A stretch of DNA of 64,000 nt from the NCBI GenBank assembly GCA_029204225.1, contig CM055101.1:4839246-4903245 (forward strand), in the 5' to 3' direction. Below are positions 35,726 through 47,000 of the stretch, in pieces; the stretch's first letter is position 1, and every line of letters starts with the position of its first letter. The stretch is from Diphasiastrum complanatum. Lineage: Eukaryota > Streptophyta > Lycopodiopsida > Lycopodiales > Lycopodiaceae. The notes under the pieces were generated by a model. The model was not told the origin of the DNA. It ran no database searches and saw only the letters and a list, made by a program, of their open reading frames with translations. A program made the position numbers and the translations under genes.

Positions 35726-36426
35726 TGACAAAATTTTACAGCAAAATGAATCCCAATAAATTCTAAAAGTGATGGAGGATGCACAAATAAAAGACCTAGA
35801 TCCAAACTATGAGCTAGAATCAAGACTAGTTACCAAAACTAGCAAATTTGGCATTTAACTCCACATTAGGCACATAGATTTGATCAAATGAACCAAAGTA
35901 AAGTACAACAAGCTTCTTAGACATGTAAACAGGTTCAGTACCTTCCAATCCAAGCAATTAATGAATAAAAACACTCACATCCAATAGCTAGAACTCGCCA
36001 CCAAAAGACAATGATGATAGAAGTGGAAAAACTCGATTTTTCTTGATAATTTGATGGAGATCCCATCATGTATTTATACATTTCAAGCTCGGATCTGAGC
36101 ATATTAGGGCACCTCTGAACTTTTCATACCCTAACCCTAATATCAAACCTAATAGGTCAGTGGATCCACCCTAACTTGGGGTCAAGATCTAAAGATCCAA
36201 AAAACAATGTAAAACATGCTATTTTTAGATCCTAGAATTTCTTTAGCCTATCCAAACACATTTTTGCCTCATTTCAAAGATGCTATCTCAATTTAATATG
36301 AAAAATGAACTTATTGAAAAGCATCCTATGTGATTTGGCACGTGTGACATCTATTTACATGGCCATCTTGCCAATTACAATGCATGTGACCAAAATTGGT
36401 GAAGCTAGAATTGTGAAATTTCCGCA
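35726..36426 (-). repeat. Element E 5' LTR
   Basis: 701 bp direct repeat of 33052-33750, adjoining the primer binding site on the internal side and the ATGAG duplication outside. Confidence 0.9.
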
Positions 36427-36500
36427 ATGAGTTAAGGTCATCTCCTTGCTGGTTTTTCTGCACAAACATCTTGGATTGCTTACAAAACCCAGATAAACTG
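36427..36500 (-). pseudogene. Exon-like stretch split by element E
   Basis: On the - strand a 13-T tract ending CCAG (about 36513-36499) looks like an acceptor, followed by LSGFCKQSKMFVQKNQQGDDLNS, which then meets the element E target duplication. Across the insertion the same frame continues at 33051 downward for about 20 codons. It may belong to the locus with the exon at 32587. Family unknown; could be spurious. Confidence 0.3.
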
Positions 36501-36501
36501 G

Positions 36502-37276
36502 AAAAAAAAAAAGAATCGGTGGAAGCATTGAATGAATCACCGACTGCCACAAGCTTGTTAGTACTCATTAAAACTAAAAACCATTAAATAGCTAAATAAG
36601 GGATTCGGTAACAGCAATTGTAAGAGTTATACAGTAGCCAACAATAAAAGAGGATAAACGGTAGTATAGCAACACAAGGAAAAGGTATCATAGATTAATA
36701 AGGATTCATCCATTTGTCCACAAATGGTGCTAATGAATTGTTGCCTTTTTCCAAGAACAATAACTTAGCAGAGTGAAACAAAGCTACACCAACGCAGTCT
36801 ATTACCCATCTGAGCACTACTGAGGCCCAGGCAAGCTTAACTTTGAAATTTTGATGGGATCTGGGGTAGCAGCGCTTAATGACAGCACCACAATAGAACA
36901 ATAGACCGTGGGTGGGCACTTGGGATCCTTTACCATTCGTTGGCCCCAAGGCCCCAAACAGAATAAATAAGTTAAATGCCTCAATCCATCTTAGTTGCCT
37001 AACTACAGAGTTAGCGCCTGGCTTGGATCAACTTAGTTTCACTTTAGCCTCAACTACATCGGTTAGACCAGCTTAGTATCAGCAGATTCTTGTACAGATC
37101 ATTGCTACTTCACTAATGATGATCTCAGGTGCTTTATCCCTATGTTTGCATCCTACCCTCTATTTTGAAATCCAGACTCTTTATGCGATGTTTTGCGGAT
37201 AGTGCAGACCACATACCAACTCACTTTGTCAGTGCCAAAGCGTGGATACACAAATATCCATCCGCAATGGCTTTCA
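36502..37276. other. Unassigned
   Basis: No supported gene or element. Confidence 0.4.
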
Positions 37277-37369
37277 CACATTTTCTACAAAGACCTGCTT
37301 ACCAAGTTCCTATCGCCTTTCCGCACATTTCTACCAAAACCTGCTTACCAAGTTCCTATCACCTTTTCG
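37277..37369. repeat. Imperfect 46-bp tandem duplication
   Basis: Two adjacent copies around the core CTGCTTACCAAGTTCCTATC (about 37277-37323 and 37324-37369) with a few substitutions. Confidence 0.75.
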
Positions 37370-37534
37370 AAACAATGGACACAACCACTCCTCTTGACTC
37401 GTGGTAACCTACTTTAGGTGTGTATGTACAAGTGGCACTTGGCCATTCAAGTAACCAACAAACAATATTGACAAAATGTACAATATTCTACATGGCTAGA
37501 TTTGCCAATGTAGGCAATTTTTCACACATGAGCT

Positions 37535-38017
37535 CTCGGGTAGAGAGAGAAAGCTAGAAATTCAATAACACTCAAAATCCACATAATCACCAAATCAATT
37601 AGGTCCAAAATGAGGAGTACAATGATACTAGTAGATCCACGAGCTACCACTATGCTTAACTATGATTGGACCACACTTTGTCACCTCTTAATCCTATTGA
37701 ACCATGCACCTCTTAATTCTATTGGACTATATTCAAGCACACCTCAAATTCCTATTGGACCTCACATGGTTCCACCTCTAAATCCTATTGGACCTCTTAG
37801 AATTCATCAAACAAAGGCATTACATTTGTCTACACTCTAATTGGCACGAGTTTAGCCTCTTACTCTATTTTGGCTCAATAGTGGCATTACAAGTGTAAAT
37901 GCATAATTTGCCATCTATGCCAAATTTGTTCCTATCAACATCCTACACCTAGATGCTTGATGTAAAAAACATAAGACCCCTATATCTAACATAGATAATA
38001 TTTTTCAATTCTTCACA
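37535..38017 (-). repeat. Element A 3' LTR, left edge uncertain
   Basis: Right edge CTTCACA at 38017 is the reverse complement of TGTGAAG, a copia LTR start, placed just after the end of the element A polyprotein frame. The left edge is not certain; a TTTTTCACA at 37526-37534 may belong to another LTR. It contains four or five ATTGGAC units (37665, 37720, 37754, 37786, and a variant at 37696), i.e. CCAAT boxes on the element strand. Confidence 0.5.
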
Positions 38018-38166
38018 CTGCTAAAAAATTATCTATGAAGATTTGAGCATTGATCTTGATATAACTCCAAGATTAGATCTATGCTTGATGAAAGCACTTT
38101 TGCTCAAAGGCTTGGTGAGTAGATCGACAATACAAGAGGACGAGTTGACATCCTCCAAATAGATTT
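38018..38166 (-). pseudogene. Element A, C-terminal end of Gag-Pol (distal piece)
   Basis: On the - strand the frame reads EIYLEDVNSSSCIVDLLTKP then KSAFIKHRSNLGVISRSMLKSS and a stop near 38034. It is the C-terminal tail of the copia RNase H region (usual form D-I-[FL]-TK-[AP]-L...LGV). It continues the frame broken at 44028 by the insertion of the young element H, so the two pieces belong to one older element. Confidence 0.8.
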
Positions 38167-38819
38167 TGTGAAAAATTGTCAACTAGTAGTATTTTCCTAA
38201 CTTGAGATTTTGTAGGCCTATGGCCAAATAAAAGTTAGAGATAGGTTCATACATGTATGTAGAGGCCCAAAGTATGTGTACACTACTTTTGAGGTCACAT
38301 TAATTAGAGGAGGTCGAGTGTGGAGCTCTTCTATTGGCTCATAATTTGGTGCATTCCTATTTGACCAAATTTCTAGGTATATGGGTGAATCCTATTGGAC
38401 CCCAATTTTAGCCTATCATAAGACAAGTGGCCAAGAGGCACTATGGCTGCTATAAATAGCCATCTCCACGAGTATGTACACATCTCATTTTCATTCTATT
38501 GAATGAATGTTATGCTCTTTGAAGATCCATCTTCTTCTCTCTCACTTTTTTGTTCATATCTTGCATTCTAGCCACTAGAATTGTGATTTCTTTGTTGCTA
38601 TGGCTTCACACGTGTGAAATGCAGGTTGTAGGCTCTGAAGTACGGACAGGGACAGCAAGTTTCTGTTTGTGGAAGCTTATGATCAGATTTTGATGTTTAG
38701 TTGATGTTTAGTATGCTTAACATCACAATTTCTATCATTTTTTCAATCTAGATGTGCATAACTTCCATGGCCAAGATCTTTATGAAACTTTAGCATCTTT
38801 TGGATCTGAGTTTTTCACA
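38167..38819 (+). repeat. Element H 5' LTR
   Basis: 653 bp, starts TGTGAAAAATTG and ends TTTTTCACA, giving an 8-10 bp terminal inverted repeat. Promoter elements include two ATTGG motifs (about 38332 and 38394) and TATAAATAG at 38451. Confidence 0.96.
38451..38459 (+). promoter_or_regulatory. TATA box of element H LTR promoter
   Basis: TATAAATAG in GGCTGC-TATAAATAG-CCATCTCC context; transcription would start about 30 bp downstream, giving R-U5 into the primer site. The same box recurs at 43659-43667 in the 3' LTR. Confidence 0.75.
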
Positions 38820-38831
38820 TGGTATCAGAGC
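38820..38831 (+). other. Element H primer binding site
   Basis: TGGTATCAGAGC directly adjoining the 5' LTR; complementary to the 3' end of initiator-Met tRNA, the standard plant copia primer. Confidence 0.95.
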
Positions 38832-39428
38832 ATTAGGCGGCCAAATGTGCAGGTTTTGCCAGATTTAGAAGAGATTTGTGGGCGAGTTTGCTTTTGTAGC
38901 ATTCCAATCAAGTTTCTAGCTAAAAATCTTGTTGATTTATGTGTAGAAATTGGATCTTTGTGATCAAAACATCATTTGTATGCATTTCAATTGAAGTAGG
39001 GCGAATTCCCTCTGTACTTATCAGAATAAGGAGACAAAAATTGTTTTGGAAAGAGGGAGATGCAAGATCCAACAAGATCCTATTAGTTTTCCATTCTAGC
39101 ATATAGTTTTTTGATTCAATTTCTTGCTTCTTCATGTCAAAAACTTCAAAATTGATGTAACCCTCTGATTTTCAGTTTGCTGAATGATTCAAGAGTGTAT
39201 TTCAATCTTAGGAGTGAGGGAAAAGCAAGTATATTGAGGTTTGGTCTTGGTTTGATCAAGAAATCATAAAACTAGTGGCTAAAATTAAGGAAAAAGTGAG
39301 GAAAAGAGAGAAAAAGTAAGGTTTTAGGTTCCAAATCTTTGTGATTTCTTCTTGTGTTTCATTTGTTGATTCAAGAGAGTGCTTAGTGCATTGGAACAGG
39401 TCAAAGATCAGAGATCAATCATTGCAAC
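38832..39428 (+). other. Element H untranslated leader
   Basis: About 600 bp between primer site and the Gag-Pol ATG with no long frame. Probably carries the packaging signal, which I cannot identify. Confidence 0.6.
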
Positions 39429-42400
39429 ATGGCTACAAATGGAGGCTACATGTTGGAAAGCAATGATAGGCTTACCTCCCTCAACTATTCTACTTGGAAA
39501 GTAAGGATGGAGTCTTTGCTTGAGATGAATGAGTTGATGGATATTGTTGTAGGTGTGGAGGAGAGACCTTTGGCACCTCAAGAACAATTGAGGTATGACA
39601 AGAGGGCAAAGAAAGCCCTTCACATGATCAAGATGAATGTGACAAATGAGCTTATCAAAGAGGTTGGTAAGTGCACATCATCTAGTGAAGCTTGGGAAGC
39701 CTTGAAGAAGGTTTATGAATCCAAGTCTACTTCTAGAGTGTTGACTTTAAGAAGGCAAATCTTTTCTTGTATGCAAAAGAAGAGTGAGAATGGACATGCT
39801 TTTGTTTTGAGAGTTAAAGCATTGAATGATGAGTTAGCATGCATTAATGATGGCATAAATAATGAGGAGCTTGTTCAAGTGATTCTCAATGGCTTGTTGG
39901 ATGATCATGCTAATCTTGTTCAAAGTTATGCTATCCAAAAATGTTTACCAAGTGTTGGAGACTTGCAAGAGGTCTTGTTGGCTGAAGAATTCAGGTTGCA
40001 AGCAAGAGTGGGAGCATCTTCTACATCTCAAGGAGGAGAAGAGGAGGCAATGTTCTCTAAAGGCAAGTTCAAGGGCAAAGGTAAAAGCAATTGGTCTAAA
40101 GGGCAAGACCAAGGTGAGCACTCTACTTTTGGCAAAAAGAAGGATAGATCTAAGCTAAAATGTTTCTATTGTGGAGTCAAAGGGCATTTTGCTAGTGATT
40201 GTTTTAAGAAAAAGAGGGATCAAGGGGAAAAGCAAACCAATCTAACTATTGATGAGGGTGGGGATGAGCTTCTTTCAAATGATGCTTTTGTTATGTCATC
40301 TTGCTTGTTGGCTAATCATGGAGACATTGATCCTTGGTGGATTGATAGTGGAGCCACTTCTCATATGACATATCATAAAGAGTATTTTTCATCTTTAATG
40401 GCATTTGATGGTGATAGGAAGGTAATCTATACCGCAAATGATGGTGAGTGTGCAATCAAGGGGATTGGCACAATTCCTATTTCACTTTCTACAAATAGGA
40501 ATATAGAATTGAAAGATGTTTTGCTCATTCCATCCATTACCAAGAACTTACTTAGTGTAAGCCAAATGCTTGACAAAGGATTCAAAGTTGAGTTTGATGA
40601 TGATGCTTGCTTGATCAAAAAGGGGTGTAGTATCATTGCAAAAGGGAAAAGGCAAGGGAAATTGTTCAAGCTTGATGCATGTGTTGTTGCTAACCAAGTT
40701 GGATGCATGGCAAATGAACAAATGTCAATTCAAGAGGTATGGCATAAAAGGATGGGACATCTCAACTACAAGGCCTTGGAGGTAATAGCCAAAAAGGAGG
40801 TAGTAAGGGGACTTCCCAAGTCTCTTACTTGCTTGAATCATGTTTGTGAAGAATGTGCTTTGTCTAAATCACATAGATTGCCATATACTAGATCTATATC
40901 TAGATCTAAGATGCCTTTTTCTCTCTTGCATTCGGATATTCATGGTGTTACTACAATTAGCAATGGAGGTGCTAAGATGTATGTAACTTTCATTGATGAT
41001 TTTAGTAGATTTTGTTGGGTTTATCTACTAAAGAGCAAGGATGAGGTGTTTGATGTGTTTGTCAAGTTCAAAGTTGCTATTGAGACTCAATTTACAACCA
41101 AAATCAAATGCTTGAGGAGCGACAATGGTGGTGAATACATTTCTAACAAATTCAAAGCCTTTTGCGATGAGCATGGGATCAAGAGGGAGTACACATGTCC
41201 AAGAACACCACAACAAAATGGAGTGGCCGAGAGGAAGAATAGAACCTTGTGTGAGAGTGCAAAGGCAATGAGATTGAATGCTAATCTTCCTAAACCTTTT
41301 TGGAGTGATGCTTTGTTGTGTGCAAATTTCCTATGCAATAGATGGCCAAGTGTTGTATTGGAAGGAAAAACCCCTTTTGAAGCTTTGTTTGGTACGAAGC
41401 CTAATGTCAAGTTTCTAAGAACTTTTGGATGCATTTGCTACTTCAACATTACTCTTGATGATAGAACTAAGGAGGATCCATCTTCAAGAAAGGGCATTTT
41501 TGTTGGTTATAGTGAAGTAAGCAAAGCATATAGGATTTATGTTCCTTCAATCAAGAAAGTGTTCACAAGTAGGGATGTCATTTTTGATGAAAGTAACATT
41601 CCAAAAGTTGTTTCAAGTGATGATGGTGTTGTTGCAACTAATGTGCTTGATGACAATGGAGTTGATGACACATTGGATGTGGATGTTGAAGAAGCCTCTT
41701 CAAGTCAAATTCCAAGGAGAACTCCAAGGCATAAAGTGAAACCCTCAAGGCTCACTTATGATGGCAAAGGTAAGCAAGTGGTGGATGGATCCAACTATGC
41801 TTTCCTAACTTCTTTTGATGTACCTTCATGTGTAGATGAAGCAAGGCAAAAAGAGGAATGGATCCAAGCAATGGATCTTGAGTTTGAAGCACTTATGAAG
41901 AACAACACATGGAGATTGGTGGAGCTTCCAAAGGGCAAAAGTGCAATTGGATGCAAATGGATCTTCAAGGTAAAGACAAATCAAGATGGATCTATCAACA
42001 AGTTGAAGGCAAGGTTGGTGGCTAAAGGTTATGCTCAAGAGCATGGCATTGACTATGAGGAAACCTTTGCACCCGTGGCAAAGATGGTGAGCATAAGAGT
42101 AATCATTTCCCTTGCAACTCTTTATGGATGGGATCTTTGGCAATTAGACATTTCTAATGCTTTCTTGAATGGTGATCTTGAAGAGGAAGTCTACATGGAG
42201 CAACCCGAGAGCTATGTTTCTCATAGCAAGCCTAATCATGTGTGTTTTCTACAAAAAAGTTTGTATGGTCTTAAGCAAGCACCAAGGAGTTGGTATGCTA
42301 GGCTTAACTCTTTTCTACTTTCTCAAAACTTCACTATGAGTGAGTATGATCATTCACTTTACTTTAGAATTAGTGCTAATGATGTTACAATCCTTCTAAT

Positions 42401-43379
42401 TTATGTGGATGACATTATTTTAAGTGGAGGGAACAAGGAAGATATAGAAGATATCAAGAAAGCACTAAAAAAGGAATTTGAAGTGCATGATCTTGGTCTT
42501 TTGAGCTATATCTTAGGAATAGAAGTAATTAGAACTTCTCAAATCACTTTTATTTCACAAGAGAAGTATGCTATTTCTATTCTCAATAGATTTCATATGG
42601 TAGATGCAAATCCTATTGATACACCTATGGAATCACATGTAAAGCTAACTATAAGAGGTAATGAAAGATCCTTCGAGGACATTACTCTCTATAGGAAGCT
42701 AATAGGTTCTCTTATATATCTAACCATCACAAGACCTGATTTATCTTATTGTGTTGGTAGATTAAGCCAATTCATGCAAGATCCTAGCATAGAACATTGG
42801 AAACTAGGAAAGAGGATCTTGAGATACATCTCGGGAACAAAAGATTTTGGCATTGTTTATAGAGGCTCATCACCTAACTTATTTGGTTTTTCAGATTCAG
42901 ATTTTGCAGGAGACCTTATGGATAGAAAATCCATAAATGCACATGCTATTTTCATAGGTGATGGAGCTATCTCATGGATGTCGAAGAAACAAGCAACTAT
43001 ATCACTTTCTTCTAGTGAGGCCGAGTACAAAGCTTTGACATCATGCACAAAGGAGATGGTGTGGATCAAGAGGATGATTATGGAGCTTCATTTGCTGGAT
43101 TTTTCAGAGAGTCCAATCATCTTTTGTGACAACCTTTCAGCCCAAAGTCTAGCAAGCAATCCGGTTTTCCATGCAAGGAGCAAACATATCGAGGTGGCTT
43201 ACCATTTTGTGAGAGAACAAGTGTTGGCAAAAGAGATCAAGCTTGAACATGTCCCATCAAAGGAATGTGTGGCTGATATCTTTACCAAAGCATTGGGAAA
43301 GGACTTATTTTTCAAGCATAGAACAAGTCTTGGTGTACTTTCTAAATCTATGCTAAAACTAGTTGAAGAGGGAGTGTGA
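39429..43379 (+). CDS. Ty1-copia Gag-Pol polyprotein, 1316 aa, intact
   Basis: One uninterrupted frame. Gag (UBN2-like) covers about residues 1-200. Zinc knuckle C245-x2-C248-x4-H253-x4-C258. Aspartic protease DSGAT at D306. Pre-integrase zinc domain H439/H444/C473/C476. Integrase catalytic triad D503, D565, E601 (HSD, RSDNGGEY, NGVAERKN). Integrase C-term with the GYS block near 693. RT about 825-1070 with YVDD at 992-995. RNase H about 1150-1265 with D1156, E1197 and D1234. Every catalytic residue I checked is present, and the length is normal for plant copia. The first ATG follows the leader and opens the gag fold. The stop TGA (43377-43379) lies inside the 3' LTR. The polyprotein would be cut by its own protease; products act in cytoplasmic particles and, for integrase, the nucleus. 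Confidence 0.97.
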   Translation: MATNGGYMLESNDRLTSLNYSTWKVRMESLLEMNELMDIVVGVEERPLAPQEQLRYDKRAKKALHMIKMNVTNELIKEVGKCTSSSEAWEALKKVYESKSTSRVLTLRRQIFSCMQKKSENGHAFVLRVKALNDELACINDGINNEELVQVILNGLLDDHANLVQSYAIQKCLPSVGDLQEVLLAEEFRLQARVGASSTSQGGEEEAMFSKGKFKGKGKSNWSKGQDQGEHSTFGKKKDRSKLKCFYCGVKGHFASDCFKKKRDQGEKQTNLTIDEGGDELLSNDAFVMSSCLLANHGDIDPWWIDSGATSHMTYHKEYFSSLMAFDGDRKVIYTANDGECAIKGIGTIPISLSTNRNIELKDVLLIPSITKNLLSVSQMLDKGFKVEFDDDACLIKKGCSIIAKGKRQGKLFKLDACVVANQVGCMANEQMSIQEVWHKRMGHLNYKALEVIAKKEVVRGLPKSLTCLNHVCEECALSKSHRLPYTRSISRSKMPFSLLHSDIHGVTTISNGGAKMYVTFIDDFSRFCWVYLLKSKDEVFDVFVKFKVAIETQFTTKIKCLRSDNGGEYISNKFKAFCDEHGIKREYTCPRTPQQNGVAERKNRTLCESAKAMRLNANLPKPFWSDALLCANFLCNRWPSVVLEGKTPFEALFGTKPNVKFLRTFGCICYFNITLDDRTKEDPSSRKGIFVGYSEVSKAYRIYVPSIKKVFTSRDVIFDESNIPKVVSSDDGVVATNVLDDNGVDDTLDVDVEEASSSQIPRRTPRHKVKPSRLTYDGKGKQVVDGSNYAFLTSFDVPSCVDEARQKEEWIQAMDLEFEALMKNNTWRLVELPKGKSAIGCKWIFKVKTNQDGSINKLKARLVAKGYAQEHGIDYEETFAPVAKMVSIRVIISLATLYGWDLWQLDISNAFLNGDLEEEVYMEQPESYVSHSKPNHVCFLQKSLYGLKQAPRSWYARLNSFLLSQNFTMSEYDHSLYFRISANDVTILLIYVDDIILSGGNKEDIEDIKKALKKEFEVHDLGLLSYILGIEVIRTSQITFISQEKYAISILNRFHMVDANPIDTPMESHVKLTIRGNERSFEDITLYRKLIGSLIYLTITRPDLSYCVGRLSQFMQDPSIEHWKLGKRILRYISGTKDFGIVYRGSSPNLFGFSDSDFAGDLMDRKSINAHAIFIGDGAISWMSKKQATISLSSSEAEYKALTSCTKEMVWIKRMIMELHLLDFSESPIIFCDNLSAQSLASNPVFHARSKHIEVAYHFVREQVLAKEIKLEHVPSKECVADIFTKALGKDLFFKHRTSLGVLSKSMLKLVEEGV
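43365..43374 (+). other. Element H polypurine tract
   Basis: GAAGAGGGAG immediately before the 3' LTR; it also encodes the last Glu-Glu-Gly of the polyprotein. Confidence 0.85.
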
Positions 43380-44027
43380 AAAATTGTCAACTAGTAGTAT
43401 TTTCCTAACTTGAGATTTTGTAGGCCTATGGCCAAATAAAAGTTAGAGATAGGTTCATACATGTATGTAGAGGCCCAAAGTATGTGTACACTACTTTTGA
43501 GGTCACATTAATTAGAGGAGGTCGAGTGTGGAGCTCTTCTATTGGCTCATAATTTGGTGCATTCCTATTTGACCAAATTTCTAGGTATATGGGTGAATCC
43601 TATTGGACCCCAATTTTAGCCTATCATAAGACAAGTGGCCAAGAGGCACTATGGCTGCTATAAATAGCCATCTCCACGAGTATGTACACATCTCATTTTC
43701 ATTCTATTGAATGAATGTTATGCTCTTTGAAGATCCATCTTCTTCTCTCTCACTTTTTTGTTCATATCTTGCATTCTAGCCACTAGAATTGTGATTTCTT
43801 TGTTGCTATGGCTTCACACGTGTGAAATGCAGGTTGTAGGCTCTGAAGTACGGACAGGGACAGCAAGTTTCTGTTTGTGGAAGCTTATGATCAGATTTTG
43901 ATGTTTAGTTGATGTTTAGTATGCTTAACATCACAATTTCTATCATTTTTTCAATCTAGATGTGCATAACTTCCATGGCCAAGATCTTTATGAAACTTTA
44001 GCATCTTTTGGATCTGAGTTTTTCACA
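43375..44027 (+). repeat. Element H 3' LTR
   Basis: 653 bp; I found no difference from the 5' LTR. Followed by the GATTT target duplication. Confidence 0.96.
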
Positions 44028-47000
44028 GATTTCTCCTCCAATAAGCTTTTCTCTCACAAAATGGTGTGCCACTTCTATGTGCTTGCTTCTTGCATGAAAT
44101 ATGGGATTATTGGCAAGAGCTTAGGCCGAGATGTTATCACACTTGATCATTGGTAGATCATCTTCCTTGATGCACTTTAGCTCCATTAGTAACCTCTTGA
44201 TCCAAAGCACCTCTTTGGTAGTTGTAGCGAGTGCTTTGTACTCGACCTCACATGAAGAGAGAGATATAGTACCTTGCTTTTTGGAAAGCCAAGATATTAG
44301 ATTGCCTCCAAGAAAGATAGTGTATGCACTAATAGACTTTCGATCCATCTTGTCACTTGCAAAGTCCGAATCCGAGTAGCCAACAATGGATAGATATCCA
44401 CTTTTATAGAGTAGACCATAATCACAAGATGAAGATACATATCTTAGAATCCTCTTGGCCATCTTCCAATGATGGATCTTAGGATCTTGCATAAATTGAC
44501 TCAATTTGTGCACACAAAAACTTAGATTGGGCCTAGTAATGGTAAGCCAAATCAAGGAGCCTACAAGACTCCTAAAAAGTGTGATGTCCTCAAAGGATCT
44601 TTCATCACCTTTATTAGGATCTTTTACAATTTGCTCCATTGGAGTATCTATGCTCTTAGAATTTTCCATATGGAATTTTTTCAACATAGAGTGAGCATAC
44701 CTAGATTGGCATATAAAGACATGATTTTCATAAAAATCAATTTCTAGGCCTAGGATGTAATGTATCTCTCCTAGATCTTGCATTTTAAACTCACATCCAA
44801 GTGCTAGCTTAGTTTCATCAACTTTCTTGATACAGCTTCCACAAAGAATAATGTCATCAACATAAATTAGAAGAATGACAATATTGCTATCAACAAACTT
44901 TAGATACATGGAAGGATCATAGTCACTAAGAGTAAATCCTAGTGAGATAAGAAAAGAATTAAGTCTTTAATACCATGATCTTGGTGCTTGCTTGAGTCCA
45001 TAAAGAATTTTGAAGAGCAAGCACACTTTGGACTCATCCTTGATGAATCCTTGAGGTTGTTCCATATAGATCTCCTCCTCAAGATAACCATTTAGAAAAG
45101 CATTGGATACATCTAATTGGAACACCTTCCACTTAAAGAAACAAGCAAGAGAAATAAGAATTCTTATTGTCACCATCTTTGCAATGGGTGCAAAGGTCTC
45201 CTCATAATCAAGGCCATGGATTTGAGCAAATCCTTTGGCACATAATCTTGCTTTATGCTTGTTGATGGTGCCATCATGATTGAGCTTGATCCGAAATACC
45301 CACTTGCAACCAATCACATGCTTGTTGGATGGAGGATCCACAAGCTCCTTGGTGATCAATGCATCATACTCTTGCTTCATGGCATCATACCACTCCTTGG
45401 TATTGAGTGCCTCTTGTACATTCTTTGGCTCTTAATGAGAGACATAAAAAACATAATTAGTGGAATCAAGATCCACTTGTTTGCCTTTGTCAACATATGA
45501 GAGCCTCTTAGGCTAGGATCTATCTCTCATGGATCTTCTTGGTGAGAAAATCCGAGGAGAGTCTTCTTCAAATCTCGACCCCATCACATCATGATTGTCT
45601 TCAAAATCAATAATTGGTGATGCATCCATAGACTTCTTGATCTCGGCCTCTTCAAAAGATGAGTGTTGATCTTCATGAAAGACAACATCTCTACTTTCAA
45701 TAACTTGAGAAGTAGAGAGTATAAAGACTCTATAGGCCTTCTTGGTGGATGAGTATCCAACCATGATCCCTTTGCATGCACTAGGATCTTCCTTCTTCCT
45801 TGTTTTCCAGGGAATCTGGACAAAGCATATGCATCCAAAAACTCTAAGGTGATTAACCTTAGGCTTCTTCAAATATAAGATTTCATATGGTGACTTTCCT
45901 CCAAGAGCTATATGTGGAAGCCTATTGCAAATATAATTTGCACAATTAATGGCTTCTCCCCAGAAATTTTTGGGCAAAGATGCCTCAATTCTCATAGATT
46001 TTGCACATTCACATAGAGATCTATTCTTTCTCTCGGCCACTCCATTTTGAGATGGAGAGTAGGCACAAGAGAACTCTCTTTTGATGCCTTCAAACTCACA
46101 AAAATCTTGAAATTTATTGGAGATATATTCACCACCTCCATCACTTCTAAGAGCTTTAATCTTGAATGAGAATTGCTTCTCTACATAAGCTTTGAAAATA
46201 AGGAAATGATCAAACACCATAGATTTAGAATCAAGAAGATATATCCAAGTGAATCTTGTGAAATCATCAATGAAAGTAACAAAACAAGTGGCTCCTCCCT
46301 TGCTTGTAGTTGATGAGAAATGCACATCCGAGTGGATTAACTCCAAAGGATGCTTGCTTTTGATAGAAGATCTTGTAAATGGCTTTTTGTGAGATTTAGC
46401 AATAGCACAAGCCTCACAAGGCTTGATCTTCTTGGAGAATGACTTTGGAAAGCCAATAGCTTTGGCTTCTTTGATCATAGAGAGCATGGATTTGTAGTTG
46501 GGATGTCCCAACCTCCTATGCCATAATTCCTCCATAGAGAGCTTGTTCACAAGAGCAACATTACAAGCATTCACATACTCATTTGGATCTAGTTTATAGA
46601 TGCCTCCAAATCTAGATCCTAATGCAAGTATCTCATCATTCTTTTTGATAGTGCAAGTATCAACATTGAATTTTACATCAAGGCCACTATCAAGAAATTG
46701 GCCAACACTAATAAGATTCTTAGTAAGTTTAGGTACATAAAGAACTTTAGAGAGAGAAAGAACTTTAGAGGATGCAAGCTTCAAGGGAATGTTCCCTATG
46801 CCTTCAATAGGACATTCAAAATTATTTGCAGTGTATATTGATTTCTTGACTCCATCATAAGGTGCAATAGAAGAGAAAGAGTCCTTGGAGCTACACATAT
46901 GTGAAGAGGCTCCACTATCAATATACCGTAGGCCGTCCTTCTTGAAAGGAGTAGATGAGAAGCTAGAGACCATAAGAGATCCCTCTCCATCACTTGCAAT

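Larger units (their letters stand above)
33052..36426 (-). mobile_element. Complete short Ty1-copia derivative (element E)
   Basis: Two direct LTRs (33052-33750 and 35726-36426, about 700 bp) flank a 1975-bp interior, and the 5-bp duplication ATGAG (33047-33051, 36427-36431) flanks the whole. The - strand order is 5' LTR, primer site for initiator-Met tRNA (35714-35725), leader, a truncated pre-integrase/integrase ORF, a 321-codon unassigned ORF, purine tract, 3' LTR. By eye the LTRs differ at roughly 20-25 positions including small indels, so the insertion is not recent. No gag, protease, RT or RNase H: it must have moved with proteins supplied by another copia. Confidence 0.9.
38167..44027 (+). 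mobile_element. Intact, recently inserted Ty1-copia retrotransposon (element H)
   Basis: 5861 bp. The two 653-bp LTRs (38167-38819, 43375-44027) appear identical base for base in my reading, and the 5-bp duplication GATTT (38162-38166, 44028-44032) is perfect. Primer site, leader, one uninterrupted Gag-Pol frame and polypurine tract are all present. It lies in the opposite orientation inside the RNase H end of older element A. By structure it is the only potentially autonomous element in the window. Confidence 0.96.

Noticed and set aside
37526-37534. Treating TTTTTCACA here as the left partner of the element C LTR with a GCTAA duplication
   Set aside because: Only the last ~60 bp resemble the element C LTR, the orientation and flanks do not fit, and no GCTAA is present.
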